Assembly: GCA_018105865.1 (NCBI GenBank)
Contig: JACLAT010000150.1
Location: forward strand, 1-64,000
Source of the DNA: Metaphire vulgaris
Lineage: Eukaryota; Annelida; Clitellata; Crassiclitellata; Megascolecidae
Direction of reading: 5' to 3'
Length of the DNA stretch: 64,000 bases
Every line of letters starts with the position of its first letter. Position 1 is the first letter of the stretch. The notes beneath the pieces are model-generated. The model saw nothing but the letters and a program-made list of their open reading frames with translations, had not been told where the DNA came from and ran no database searches. Of the stretch, positions 53,820 to 63,145 are shown piece after piece. Position numbers and translations under genes: made by a program.

Positions 53820-56220
53820 TTACACTGGTAAACAAGGTTTTTGTTTCCTGTGCAATTTCTGGTGTTCCATGTAGATTTTGTCATGCTGATTACAGGAATA
53901 ATTTTGAAATTTTCCTATCACGTAAGTTTTTTGAGAAAAAGCTGATGTTAAATTTTAAAATTATAAGAATTATAAAATCGTGGTTTTTCGAGAGTTATCT
54001 GAGTTATGGGTATTCAGGTTAGGCAAGAATCTTATGTGACCGCCATAACAGATGTAATATGCACTGCTGGCTCACTTAACTACATGGATTTTGAAAATTA
54101 GTATAATTAGGCATGTCCAGACATGCCCAGACGCGCCCAAACCTGTCTTCAAGACTACATGCCTAGCATGTATTGTTGCTATGGTTACGCAGTCCTATAT
54201 AAATACCAAGCAGCGCTAGGAAGCAGCTGCAGTCTTTCTATTTGATGAGATATAACTGTTTAGTTAAAGGCTGTGAATTGAATATATAAACTAATTTAAT
54301 TAAAGTTTCTGAAATGTCGCGTCGATGTCGCAATAGCAGTGACACGTTCTGCTACATCTGTGGAGAGTTTACGTTGAAATCACAGAAGCGGAGTATGACA
54401 GCAATCATAAAGAAAGGATATGAGTTATACTTTGGATGCAAAATTGGCGACCAGGACAAAGTATGGGCACCTCATATATATGTTGTTCATCTTGTGCTAC
54501 CAGTCTGCGAGCTTGGCTTGCAGGTAAGCGTCCATCCATGCCATTCGCCATACAAATGATATGGAGGGAGCAGAATAATCATGTAACGGATTGCTATTTC
54601 TGCATGACGAATGTTACAGGATTTTCTTCAAAGAATAGGAAGTCTATTGAGTATCCTAACCTTGCCTCGGCAATGAGACCAGTTCCACAAGACGAGAGTC
54701 TTCCTGTTCCAACCCCCCCCCCGAGTTTTGGACACTGGAGGACGAGGACGAGCATCCAGAGACAGATGAAATGCTGCAGATAGTTGATGATTCAGCTACG
54801 GAAGACCCAGAGTTTGAGCCATCGACATCCAGCAATCCTCATTTGATTTCTCAGGCAGAGCTCAATGATCTGGTCAGAGACTTAGATTTGTCAAAAAATC
54901 AAGCAGAATTGCTTGGATCTAGGTTGCAAGGATGGAATCTGCTCTCTCCAGGTACAAAAATTTCAGTATTTCGTAAACGGCATGAAGACTTGACTCGATT
55001 CTTCAAAAAAATCGACAGTCTTACTTTTTGCATTGACATTGATGGATTGCTTTCTGCTTTCGGCTGTAAGCACAATCCATCCGAATGGCGACTTTTTGTT
55101 GACTCTTCGCTGTTAAGTTTAAAGGCTGTTTTGCTGCACAATGGCAATTCATACCCTTCAGTACCCATTGGACGTGCTGCTTACATGAAGGAAACATATG
55201 AGAACATGCAGCTGCTATTGAAACACATAGAATACTCGAGATACAACTGGAATATATGTGGAGATCTGAAAGTTGTTGCAATTCTACTCGGTCTGCAGCT
55301 AGGCTACACCAAGTACTGCTGCTTTCTTTGCGAGTGGGACAGCCGAGCTAGAGATTCACATTATGTGAGAAAGGTCTGGCCACCTCGCAGGGACTTGGTT
55401 CCAGGACAGAAGAACGTTAAACATGATCCTCTCGTTGATCCGAAGAACATTTATCTCCCACCTTTGCACATCAAACTTGGGTTAATGAAAAACTTTGTCA
55501 AAGCAATGAACAAAGAAAGTGAAGCCTTTACATACTTACGACAGAAGTTTCCACGCACCAGTGATGCTAAAATAAAAGAAGGCGTTTTGTTGGCCCACAG
55601 ATTCGAGAGAGATGCTCAAGGACAGTCACTTTGAGGGCCTTCTGCAGGGTGCCGAGCATGTTGCCTGGACAGCCTTCAGGGATGTTGTTGCTAACTTTCT
55701 GGGCAACTACAAGGCGCCAAACTATGTTGAACAAGTTGGAAATCTGCTACAAGCTTACAAGGCAATGAAATGCAACATGTCACTGAAGATACACTTCCTT
55801 CATTCTCACTTGGACTTCTTCCCGGACAATCTCGGCGCCGTCAGTGATGAACATGGTGAAAGATTTCACAAAGACATTGCCAGCATCGAGAAACGCTACC
55901 AGGGAAAGTGGAGTCCGTCTATGCTCGGAGACTACTGTTGGTCACTGATACGTGAAGCACAGGACAGTGACTACAAACGAAAATCTACAGCAAAACATTT
56001 CTAATTTTCTCATGTCTTGTCATTATTGCCTAGATCCTTCTGTAAGATTATGTTGCAGAAGATGTTACAATACTAAATGCTAAATTTTCGATTTCTTAAA
56101 AACCTTACGTGATACAGAAATTCTAATTGCAAATTTGTGTTCAGCAAGTCAAAATCTATTAGTTTCACCAAAATTTGTAGAGGAAACAAAAACTTGCATA
56201 AAATTTGTTGACCAGTGTTA
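53820..56220 (+). mobile_element. TIR transposon with uncharacterised transposase-like gene
   Basis: Inverted arms of about 150 bp: the left starts TTACACTGGTAAACAAG, and the right is the inverse of TAACACTGGTCAACAA. They share TTTTTGTTTCCT and ATCACGTAAG.TTTTT..GAAA. The flanks both begin CAGTTA (53811 and 56221), but an exact duplication length is not clear. One gene fills the interior on the plus strand. A second copy lies at 44600-49650. Confidence 0.85.
54314..56004 (+). pseudogene. transposase-like gene, family known only as uncharacterised
   Basis: Starts MSRRCRNSSDTFCYICGEFT, with CxxC pairs (FCYICG, CSSC, CYFC) suggesting an N-terminal zinc-binding module. Next come YELYFGCKIGDQDKVWAPHI, MIWREQNNHVTDCYFC and YPNLASAMRPVPQDESLPVP, then an acidic linker. 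The core (54771-55634) has LFVDSSLLSLKAVLLHNGN, GRAAYMKETYENMQLLLKHI, YNWNICGDLKVVAILLGLQL and GYTKYCCFLCEWDSRARDSH. The end (55612-56004) has NYKAPNYVEQVGNLLQAYKA, HSHLDFFPDNLGAVSDEHGE and RFHKDIASIEKRYQGKWSPS. I infer a DDE-type catalytic set (D of FVDSS, D of CGDL, E of DEHGE), unproven. Frameshifts near 54478, 54725 and 55610 inactivate this copy. Confidence 0.78.
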
Positions 56221-56228
56221 CAGTTAAC

Positions 56229-56405
56229 TGAGAGAACACTGGTGTATCCCGTGCCTGCTTTGACTTCGAGCAGCTTTTTATCACTGGCACTGATTTTGTC
56301 GAGTCACAGGATCACTCAGTCGATCTTAGGGCTATAGAATATCGAACCCGAGACCTGTTGCTCTCTAGTCCAATGTTGTTACCACTACGCTGACTTCCTG
56401 CCACA
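56229..56405 (-). mobile_element. tRNA-derived SINE
   Basis: On the minus strand the head reads AGCGTAGTGGTAACAACATT GGACTAGAGAGCAACAGGTC TCGGGTTCGATATTC. This has a box A-like TAGTGGTAACAACATTGG and box B-like GGTTCGATA at the correct spacing. The body (56229-56330) has no recognised homology. A tRNA-like head at the 5' end with an unrelated body fits a SINE, not a tRNA gene. Confidence 0.7.
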
Positions 56406-56469
56406 AGTATTAAGATAAGAAAATTAAAGTAGGCCCACTATAGGCACGCAATGTGCAGTGAAGTTAACA

Positions 56470-56675
56470 ACTTAGAAAAGCTATAATTGTGGGAGCCGTA
56501 ACTGGAACCAGAGGTCGACCAAGAAGACGATGGATTCAAGACTGGCTAAAAGTAAATCTCAATGTTTCTGTTAAATGGCAAGAGACAGGAGTAAGGAGAA
56601 AACATTCTTCAATCCGCCTGTCAGTCTTATGTGTATGGCATCTGATGATGATAATGATGATGACGCTGAAATATT
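56470..56675 (+). mobile_element. RTE-like LINE, extreme 3' end
   Basis: Encodes TGTRGRPRRRWIQDWLKVNL, the 'RGRPxxRW' block near the end of RTE-type proteins. It ends GATGATGATAATGATGATGA. Confidence 0.75.
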
Positions 56676-56726
56676 AAACAAAATAAAAATTATGATAAAA
56701 TCAAGATCACATTTATTGTCGCGTAC

Positions 56727-56899
56727 GTCAATAAGATGGCAAAATCGTTGTAGTGAGATGGGGTGATGTTTTGCATTCGATAACTATAAAACGAATTCAA
56801 AATGGTGTCAGCACCAGAGGAGTTGATCGGAAATCTGTCTGCATCTGCCCATACTTCCATTCCAACCAAGACAAAGTAGATGCCAAAACGCAAAAAGCA
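56727..56899 (-). CDS. ADAM-family gene, exon in first half of catalytic domain
   Basis: A 173-bp minus-strand exon with acceptor GTGGGGTTTTGTAG and donor TTGAC|GTACGC. It encodes CFLRFGIYFVLVGMEVWAD, then ADRFPINSSGADTILNSFYS, YRMQNITPSHYNDFAILLT. This matches ADAM catalytic domains: 'IxVVLVGLEIW...D.i.v...a..tL..F..YR......xxDxAxLLT'. It ends two bases into a threonine codon. The following exon of about 25-35 codons (usually containing 'GLAxxxxMC') was not found before the active-site exon at 40542-40687. The donor GTACGC is weaker than the others. Confidence 0.85.
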
Positions 56900-57149
56900 C
56901 TACAAAACCCCACAAAAATCATTCTTAAGATGCATAATTGTACATTGTGCTTCGTTAAATTCTTCCTCCTTTGCAATTTGGCTATAACTTTCCAAGTGTA
57001 GTTCGGTTTTAAAGCAAATTGGCATCTCTGTGTTCCATAGAAAATTTATTCGTAGGAAATATGATTTTCATTTCCATATCTTATAAATACTCTATATATA
57101 GCGCATTACAATTTCCGTTACAACATGTTGCACATGCCGCGTATTTTAC

Positions 57150-58135
57150 AATGAGCATTTAGTTGAAGAGGAACTGTCGCAAAACCACCTGCGCCCCGCT
57201 TTCCGAGCCATCAAGCACCTGTCAGGAAGAAGAGCCCTTCAAATTAGCCCCCCCCCCAATCCAACAGGCCGATGGCACCCCATTGCATGCTTCCACGGAT
57301 GAATGCCTATTGCGCTGGAAAGAACACTTCGAGGCTGCCCTAAGCCCTTCACCGGGGGTCCCAACAACACCCTCCCCAGGTTGAGGCCGAGAAATCTTCA
57401 CCAGACGAACACACCTCTGTGGGTGAACCATCGTTGGGGGAGATCATCACCGCCATTGGTCGCCTTCGAAATGGGCGCGACCCCAGCGGGGATGGAATCG
57501 AGCCGGAACTGCTCACATGCGCCGCCATCACCGTCGCAAGATGTTTGCGCGCATTGGTTCTTCGTGTATGAAGGACACGCCAGGTACCGGCCGATTGGAA
57601 GAACGGTATTACCGTAACTCTATGTCCTATGCAGGGGGAAGGGCCCAAGTCCGATTGCAACAGCCATCGACTGATTTCTCTACCGTCTGTCTCCGGAAAG
57701 GCGCATGTTCTCGCTCGCATAAACACCCCCTACTTCTGGTACAGTCCCGTCGCGCACAGGAATCGAGATTCACTGCGGAACGCTCTACAATTGATGCCAT
57801 CTTAGCCTTGCGCCTACTGTCTGAGTTCCACCGTGAGTTTGACCGCCCGTTGGTCGCAGCTTATGTGGATATTAAAGCCGCATTCGATTCCGTTGATCGA
57901 CGTGCTATCTGCGCAGCAAGGGAGTGCCGGACATCCTACTGGATCTGATAGCTTGTCTACACGACTGCTCCGGTGCGACAGTACGAATAAACGAAAATCT
58001 TTCACCTCCTTTTTTACCACCACCTCTGGGATCAGACAAGGCTGCATCCTTGTTCCTGCACTGTTCTGCGCAGCCATGGACTGGATAACTGAACATATGA
58101 AGATTAAACCGCGGGTAGAAGTGGGCACCTCTGTC
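57150..58135 (+). mobile_element. RTE-like LINE, reverse transcriptase part, split by MITE
   Basis: Broken frames: LLRWKEHFEAALSPSPG, EIITAIGRLRNGRDPSGDGI, FHREFDRPLVAAYVDIKAAF DSVDRRAI (motif A), TTTSGIRQGCILVPALFCAA MDWITEHM (motif B). After the MITE 58136-58905 it resumes at 58914 with YNDLVYADDATLFNPSASDA (motif C). Homology fades near 59060. The fragment at 60093-60580 may be the remainder of the same insertion. Confidence 0.88.
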
Positions 58136-58905
58136 CATAGATGTAAAAAACATAAATTTTAAATAAAAAACATGAAAAAACATGTTTTTTATAAAAAAAC
58201 ATTAAAAAACATTGGCTTAAAAAACATTGGCCTCGTTTACAGTCCTTTATTGACCATCCATCCATGCATTACATTCGACACATATTAATGAAGTAATTCA
58301 ATTGAACGATCCAGAACTCAGCCAGTCGTTGCACAAATGAAATATGATTTTTAAAAGTATCCAATACTACTGTATTGTGAGGTGTAGAACATTTGAACAT
58401 CTAGAAGCCCTGATAGGCGTTATAGAACCTTTGACCCTCGGACCTCGAGAACATTCTCACGAGCGACTTAACGAAAGCTGAAACACCTTTGACCCACGAA
58501 GTGACCGGGTCAGAGATGGCTTCTATCAGATGACCGCCCCAACATTCCGAACGATAACCCTAACCCTTCCTCAGTGCAGCCGATGACACCTGCTGTCGAA
58601 CACTAATTATTTCCGCATGAAGAATTTCTTGGATTCTGCGAACGAATAAATAGTTGGTGTTGGAGTTGCCGGGAGAGGGGGGTTGAAATCTCACCCCAGC
58701 TCAAATTCCACAACTCCAACATTGGAAATAGTGGGGTTCTCCAGCGAACCAAATCCAAGCAGAAGAATTAAAACATACCCCTTTAGAAATTGATATGCAG
58801 GCAATAAGATACAGAAAATAAAAAACATAAGGAACTTAAAAAACATTAAAAAACATGTTTTTTAAGAAAAAATAAAAAACATAAAAAACGTTTTTTACAT
58901 CTATG
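58136..58905. mobile_element. CATAGATGTAAAAAAC-family element in RT reading frame
   Basis: Exact 8-bp target duplication CCTCTGTC (58128-58135, 58906-58913). The perfect 16-bp inverted ends are CATAGATGTAAAAAAC / GTTTTTTACATCTATG. Subterminal AAAAAACAT repeats occur at both ends. It contains the small MITE 58655-58724. The 8-bp duplication suggests a hAT-type origin. Confidence 0.93.
58655..58724. mobile_element. hAT-type MITE, CAGTGTTGG family, copy 3 (70 bp)
   Basis: The ends are TGGTGTTGGAGTTG and CAACTCCAACATTG. Flanks TAAATAGT / GAAATAGT match at 7 of 8 positions. It is nested in the element 58136-58905. Confidence 0.83.
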
Positions 58906-59061
58906 CCTCTGTCTACAATGACCTCGTGTACGCCGACGATGCTACCCTCTTCAATCCTTCTGCATCTGATGCCATCGCGTGTCTGTCCAGTTTTGGTGAG
59001 TCACCCACTACATTCATCCTCCATGAGCACATAACCCCAGTTTCGTGAGCTCATAACCCTT

Positions 59062-59300
59062 TCGTAAGGGTCTTCACTGGCTTCCAATTAAAGAAAGGAT
59101 AGACTTTAAAATCTGCCTTCAGGTAAACAAAACATTTTATTACAAGGAACCCAGTTACCTTCTTTCAAAACTTTCTGTAGAAATAAACAAATTCTCGACC
59201 AGATCCTCGTCTGCAATTGTGAATTGTTCTCTCCTCTCTCATACTCATTATTCAAAAATTTCAGAAATTTATGAAACTTTTGAAATATAAAAAACAATTG
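59062..59300 (+). mobile_element. L2-like LINE fragment
   Basis: Encodes LHWLPIKERIDFKICLQVNK, YKEPSYLLSKLSVEINKFST and RSSSAIVNCSLLSHTHYS, the 'LHWLPxxxRIxFK' domain downstream of the reverse transcriptase. Confidence 0.8.
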
Positions 59301-59316
59301 ATTTCTCCTTTTACCC

Positions 59317-59678
59317 CCCCCCCACCTTCGTCACACGTCGTCACAAAAAGTCAGACCCCTTCAAATATGACGTCACAACGCGTTGACCCCCTCGTGTCGT
59401 CTTTCCAATGTCAAAATCAACATTTAATTTGAAAATAGTCATTATAATTATTATAGTTGAAACAATATTTAGAAAATTTTCCAAATTCTTTAAAAAACGA
59501 AGTGTATGATAATTATAAGTGCAAAATACGCTCAATTTTGCGGTAACATAGCATTGCGGTATTAATAAAAATATTTAGATTATGTGACGTCACATTTCTG
59601 AAACCTCCCCCCCCGTCGTCACACATCATCACAAATGTTTGACCCCCTAAGTGCATGGCGTCATTTATGGATGACCCC
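59317..59678. mobile_element. partial MITE, GGGGTCGTCC/GGACGGCCCC family
   Basis: Shares TATGACGTCACAACGCG, TGTGACGTCACATTTC and the right end GGCGTCATTTATGGATGACCCC with 50394-50800. The extreme left end is not recognisable (a C-rich run). Confidence 0.75.
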
Positions 59679-60054
59679 TTACAACACTGTCACGTGGCGG
59701 TGATACTGCGACTAAAGCTTTCTTTAGTCTGCTCATGATATGTCAGCAAAACTATAATACATATTGCTAATTAAGCAGCCTGTTCAAAATTTAATTCAGT
59801 ATTTCTTTTATTTATAAAATATTAAATTGGAATTTAAGCATTATATTGTTTTGTTGACACCCTCTGTGGGTTTAGTCTTTTAGATGCAAAGAAATCCCGC
59901 TCTTTATAACCGAAGGTCTATAAAATAAGTCAGTGCTACCACTCTTACTTTTTAAAAAAACATATATCATTGATAAAAACATAGATGCGACACCGAGAAA
60001 AAAAGATTGAAAAATCTTGAAATATTTCAAATTGCATTCCCTTAAAATATTTCA

Positions 60055-60130
60055 AATGTTTGATAGAGTCGCGTCTTGGTCCTCAACGAGAGCTCTCGTT
60101 GAGGACCAAGACGCGACTCTATCAAACATT
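60055..60130. repeat. perfect 76-bp palindrome
   Basis: Two 38-bp arms with no spacer and no mismatch. The left arm starts AATGTTTGATAGAGTCGCGT and the centre is CGAGAG|CTCTCG at 60092/60093. The right arm is the coding start of the RTE fragment (FxxTKTRLYQT region), so the left arm is an inverted copy of its 5' end. Confidence 0.98.
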
Positions 60131-60580
60131 AGTACTGTCCGTTCTTTTGTACGCCTCTGAGACATGGACATTACTCGCCGCTGACCTTTGGACCCTGGAG
60201 GCGTTTCATATGCGTTGCCAAAGACAGATACTCTGTGTACACTGGTGGGATCGTATCCGCAACGCACGAATCTTCGAGTCAACTGGCTTCCCTCGGTAGC
60301 TGACTGCAGCTCTAAGCGACGCAACGCTTCGGTCACGTCGCCAGGTTACAGGAAGATGGGCCAGCCCTCCGCGTCCTGCGCTGACAAGTCAACTTTCGTC
60401 ACCATCCGCCTCCCGGACCGCACTTGGAAGCGTTGCACAGGTCTTACGCACAAGAGATGGATTGACCAACTTCGTAATGATAATATCCCTGTCGCAAATC
60501 TCTGGCAACAGACAATCAACCGCGGCCATTCTGGAGCGACGCTACGATCCGAGCTGATCATGCGATGCTGATGATGATTT
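60093..60580 (+). mobile_element. RTE-like LINE, 3' end
   Basis: Encodes LRTKTRLYQTLVLSVLLYAS ETWTLLAADLWT, FHMRCQRQILCVHWWDRIRN and RWIDQLRNDNIPVANLWQ, the C-terminal part of RTE-type proteins. It ends with GCTGATGATGA. One frameshift near 60298. The 5' junction is the palindrome 60055-60130. Confidence 0.85.
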
Positions 60581-60585
60581 TGTTG

Positions 60586-60934
60586 ATCTCGACCATTGCA
60601 TGGCCCTGCAGGGGAAGGTGGCACGGGGTACTGCACCAATATTCCGGTTATGACCGGTCATGGGATTTTTGCAAAACCGCTGAATAGTTTAGGGGAGTAG
60701 AAAGTGTGAAATAGAGGATAATGCACGAAAGAAGTCCACAGCGCTCGATGACACGACGTGTTTTTTGCTCGTCAAAGATTCCGGAATTCTGGCTACGCCA
60801 CTGATCCCGACATCAAGATGAATGGCCAGCAGCCTCCTATCGGGGCATATTGCCTATGAGAGATCTGCTCGACATTAATCAATACTCGCACTAATTCACG
60901 TTCCAACAGGATGTGTCTGGAGCATTGGACTTGC
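60586..60934. other. mostly unassigned, with a hAT-like right end
   Basis: GAATTCTGGCTACGCCACTG (60782-60801) looks like the inverse of a common hAT terminus CAGTGGCGTAGCCAG. Its left partner was not found. Confidence 0.45.
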
Positions 60935-61140
60935 GATACCTTCTTTCCACTTTGCAATCTGTGCTAAATGCTGAAGGTCGTCGTCTTCTAGATAAAGCTC
61001 CTTGATACTCCAGTATATAGGATTTTATACTGACAACTCTTCACTGGCTACCAAACTCTGACCGAATTGAGTATAAACAGATTGTTTTTGCTTCTGCAGC
61101 ACTTCGATGTCAGGCACCTTCTAACATTTCACTATTAAAA
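60935..61140 (+). mobile_element. L2-like LINE fragment, left half of a split copy
   Basis: TTGCAATCTGTGCTAAATGC, ACTCTTCACTGGCTACCAA and TTTGCTTCTGCAGCACTTCG parallel 30815-31000 of the LINE at 30475-31281. Homology breaks at 61140 and resumes at 62555. Confidence 0.85.
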
Positions 61141-61224
61141 ATATCAACGCTGGTGTAATTCAAAGATTAGGAAAGGAATTAGACCAGCAGCATATGTGGC
61201 AGCAGCTGGAGACTTATAGCCTAT

Positions 61225-61765
61225 CAATGATTTTAATTCGCTAATAAATGTTGCAGATGATACATACGTAGTAATATCTTGTAGAAGATATGATACTAGA
61301 CATGAAACATTATTGAACATTAAAAGTTGGACTAATAAAAATAATATTTGTTGTAAATTCTAAATTATTTTCACTGGTAGTAGGAAACCTAAAAATATTT
61401 CGACAATTACTGCGATTCCCGAGATACATGGAATAACAAAATTAAATTCACAAAAAATTTAGGGATAACAACTATTAATAAATGTTCTGTATCAACTCAT
61501 ATAACAGAAAAACTACTGAGATGTGCTCAGGCTTTGCATGTTTTGAGAACTCTTAAGGCACAAGGAATGAACAGTGAATCCATTCGAATGAGTAGTGAAT
61601 CGCATCATACTGTATCTAATGTAATAGTGAAATCTAAAACTTATATATGCTTCTCCTGCTCGGAATGACTTTCTTAATGCTAGAGATGAGCAAAGAATCG
61701 AAACATTAATTCAGCTTTAATAAGAAGCAGATTGAATAAAGGACCAACGGCAGGAGTATCACTAA
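61225..61765 (+). mobile_element. LINE fragment of a different family (decayed)
   Basis: Broken frames: NVADDTYVVIS (motif C remnant), LLNIKSWTNKNNICC, IIFTGSRKPKNISTITAIPE, CAQALHVLRTLKAQGMNSES and FLNARDEQRIE. It lies inside the split L2-like copy. Confidence 0.7.
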
Positions 61766-62260
61766 ACCAGATATGAAAAAGCACAGCATTCCAGTGAGCA
61801 CCAGAGTCAGACTACTGAAATCGCTGGTGTGGCCGGTCGCTACATACGGCTGCGAAAGCTGGACACTAAATGAAAGAAGATGAACAGTGCATATAGGCAC
61901 TTGAAATGAAAGGCCTAAGGAAAATAATGAGAGTATCATTGAAATCAAAGGAAACGAATGAATTGGAAATGGATAAAGCAGGGGTTCAAAGAACCCTACT
62001 GGAAACAGCTAGAAAAAGAAAGTTGAAATGCTGGTGACATGTGCGAATAAAACAGGAACGTCTAGAGAAAGAAATAATACAAGGTACCATCACAAAAATA
62101 GATATACCAAGAAAAAAGTGTGAAGACAACATCAAAGAATGGACAGGACTCACCATAGAACAGGAGACAAGAACAGCTGAAGACCGTAACACTTAGAAGA
62201 AACAGTCAGCATTGCAGCCAATCTTCGGAGCGAAGACGGTTAAAGACAAAACAAGATAGG
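61766..62260 (+). mobile_element. RTE-like LINE, 3' part (decayed)
   Basis: Encodes MKKHSIPVSTRVRLLKSLVW PVATYGCESWTLNER, then in other frames EMKGLRKIMRVSLKSKETNE, RTLLETARKRKLKCW and a worn 'W..LT' end. It resembles 32550-33060 in layout. The next stretch, 62261-62554, shows nothing I recognise. Confidence 0.75.
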
Positions 62261-62554
62261 ACACAGAATATTCAGGACGCAAATTTAAAAAAAGATAACT
62301 TTAATTTCCAGTGTCTTTTTGTCTTTTGGTATGTGCTTGATGTGTAGGTAGCCTATATGCCAATATAGACAATTCTTTGATAAAAACTTTGTTATAAAAC
62401 TATTATTTTCAGGACGTTAATACAAAAAATTAATTTATATTTTTTATTTGATTTATACTAGATACTTGTATTGTTTGACCTTGCGTTTTGTCAAGGTTAA
62501 TATCAATAAAGAGATATTGTATTGCATTATTGACCTTTTTCACAACCGTTTTCA

Positions 62555-62815
62555 ACTACTTCACATCACTTGCTCCGTTCTACTGATCTTATGGATGTCC
62601 ATGTTTCTAGATCACGTACCACTCTCGCCCAGCATCGGTCACTTAGAGTAACTCGACCCTCTCTCTGGAATGGGTTGTCTCCATCTTATCGCATCTCACT
62701 TCTCACCCCACTCTTAGCTCATTACGAAGACTAAAGTCTCATTTTCTTGTCAAGCGACTCTAAAGCTGGGAGCGCCTCTGAGTAGTAATAAAGGGGCGAT
62801 ATATAAATACTGTCG
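62555..62815 (+). mobile_element. L2-like LINE fragment, right half of a split copy
   Basis: CTTGCTCCGTTCTACTGATC, ATGTTTCTAGATCACGTACC and GGGAGCGCCTCTGAGTAGTA parallel 31015-31260. Together with 60935-61140 it forms one copy split by 1.4 kb of LINE and RTE material. Confidence 0.85.
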
Positions 62816-62849
62816 AACTCCTGAAAGTTGTCTAACTCCATCAAGCTTG

Positions 62850-63080
62850 TGGACACACAATGGTCTCGACATAAAACCAGCGGACTAAAAGATCTATGAC
62901 ATATTGCAAGAAGTGTTCTATAAGACAAAATTTAATATCGAAGACGTCAGCGAGTAACGATAGCGCATTGCTGAGGAATGGGATACACTCGACCAGCGCG
63001 TAATTGAATTGACAAAACAGTTGGACAGTGACGAAATAGACCGAGCTTGCGTGGGTACAAGTGGAGGACAGTTTGAATAT
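62850..63080 (+). pseudogene. mariner-type transposase, C-terminal fragment
   Basis: Reads WTHNGLDIKPAD, KIYDILQEVFYKTKFNIEDV, then RIAEEWDTLDQRVIEL and RACVGTSGGQFEYK with two stops. This matches the end of mariner-like transposases ('WPxxSPDLNPxDYxIW..LQ..VY' and 'LRACVxAGGGxFEH'). The catalytic aspartate of 'SPDLNPxDY' survives as LDIKPAD. Confidence 0.75.
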
Positions 63081-63082
63081 AA

Positions 63083-63083
63083 G

Positions 63084-63145
<62 letters not shown>

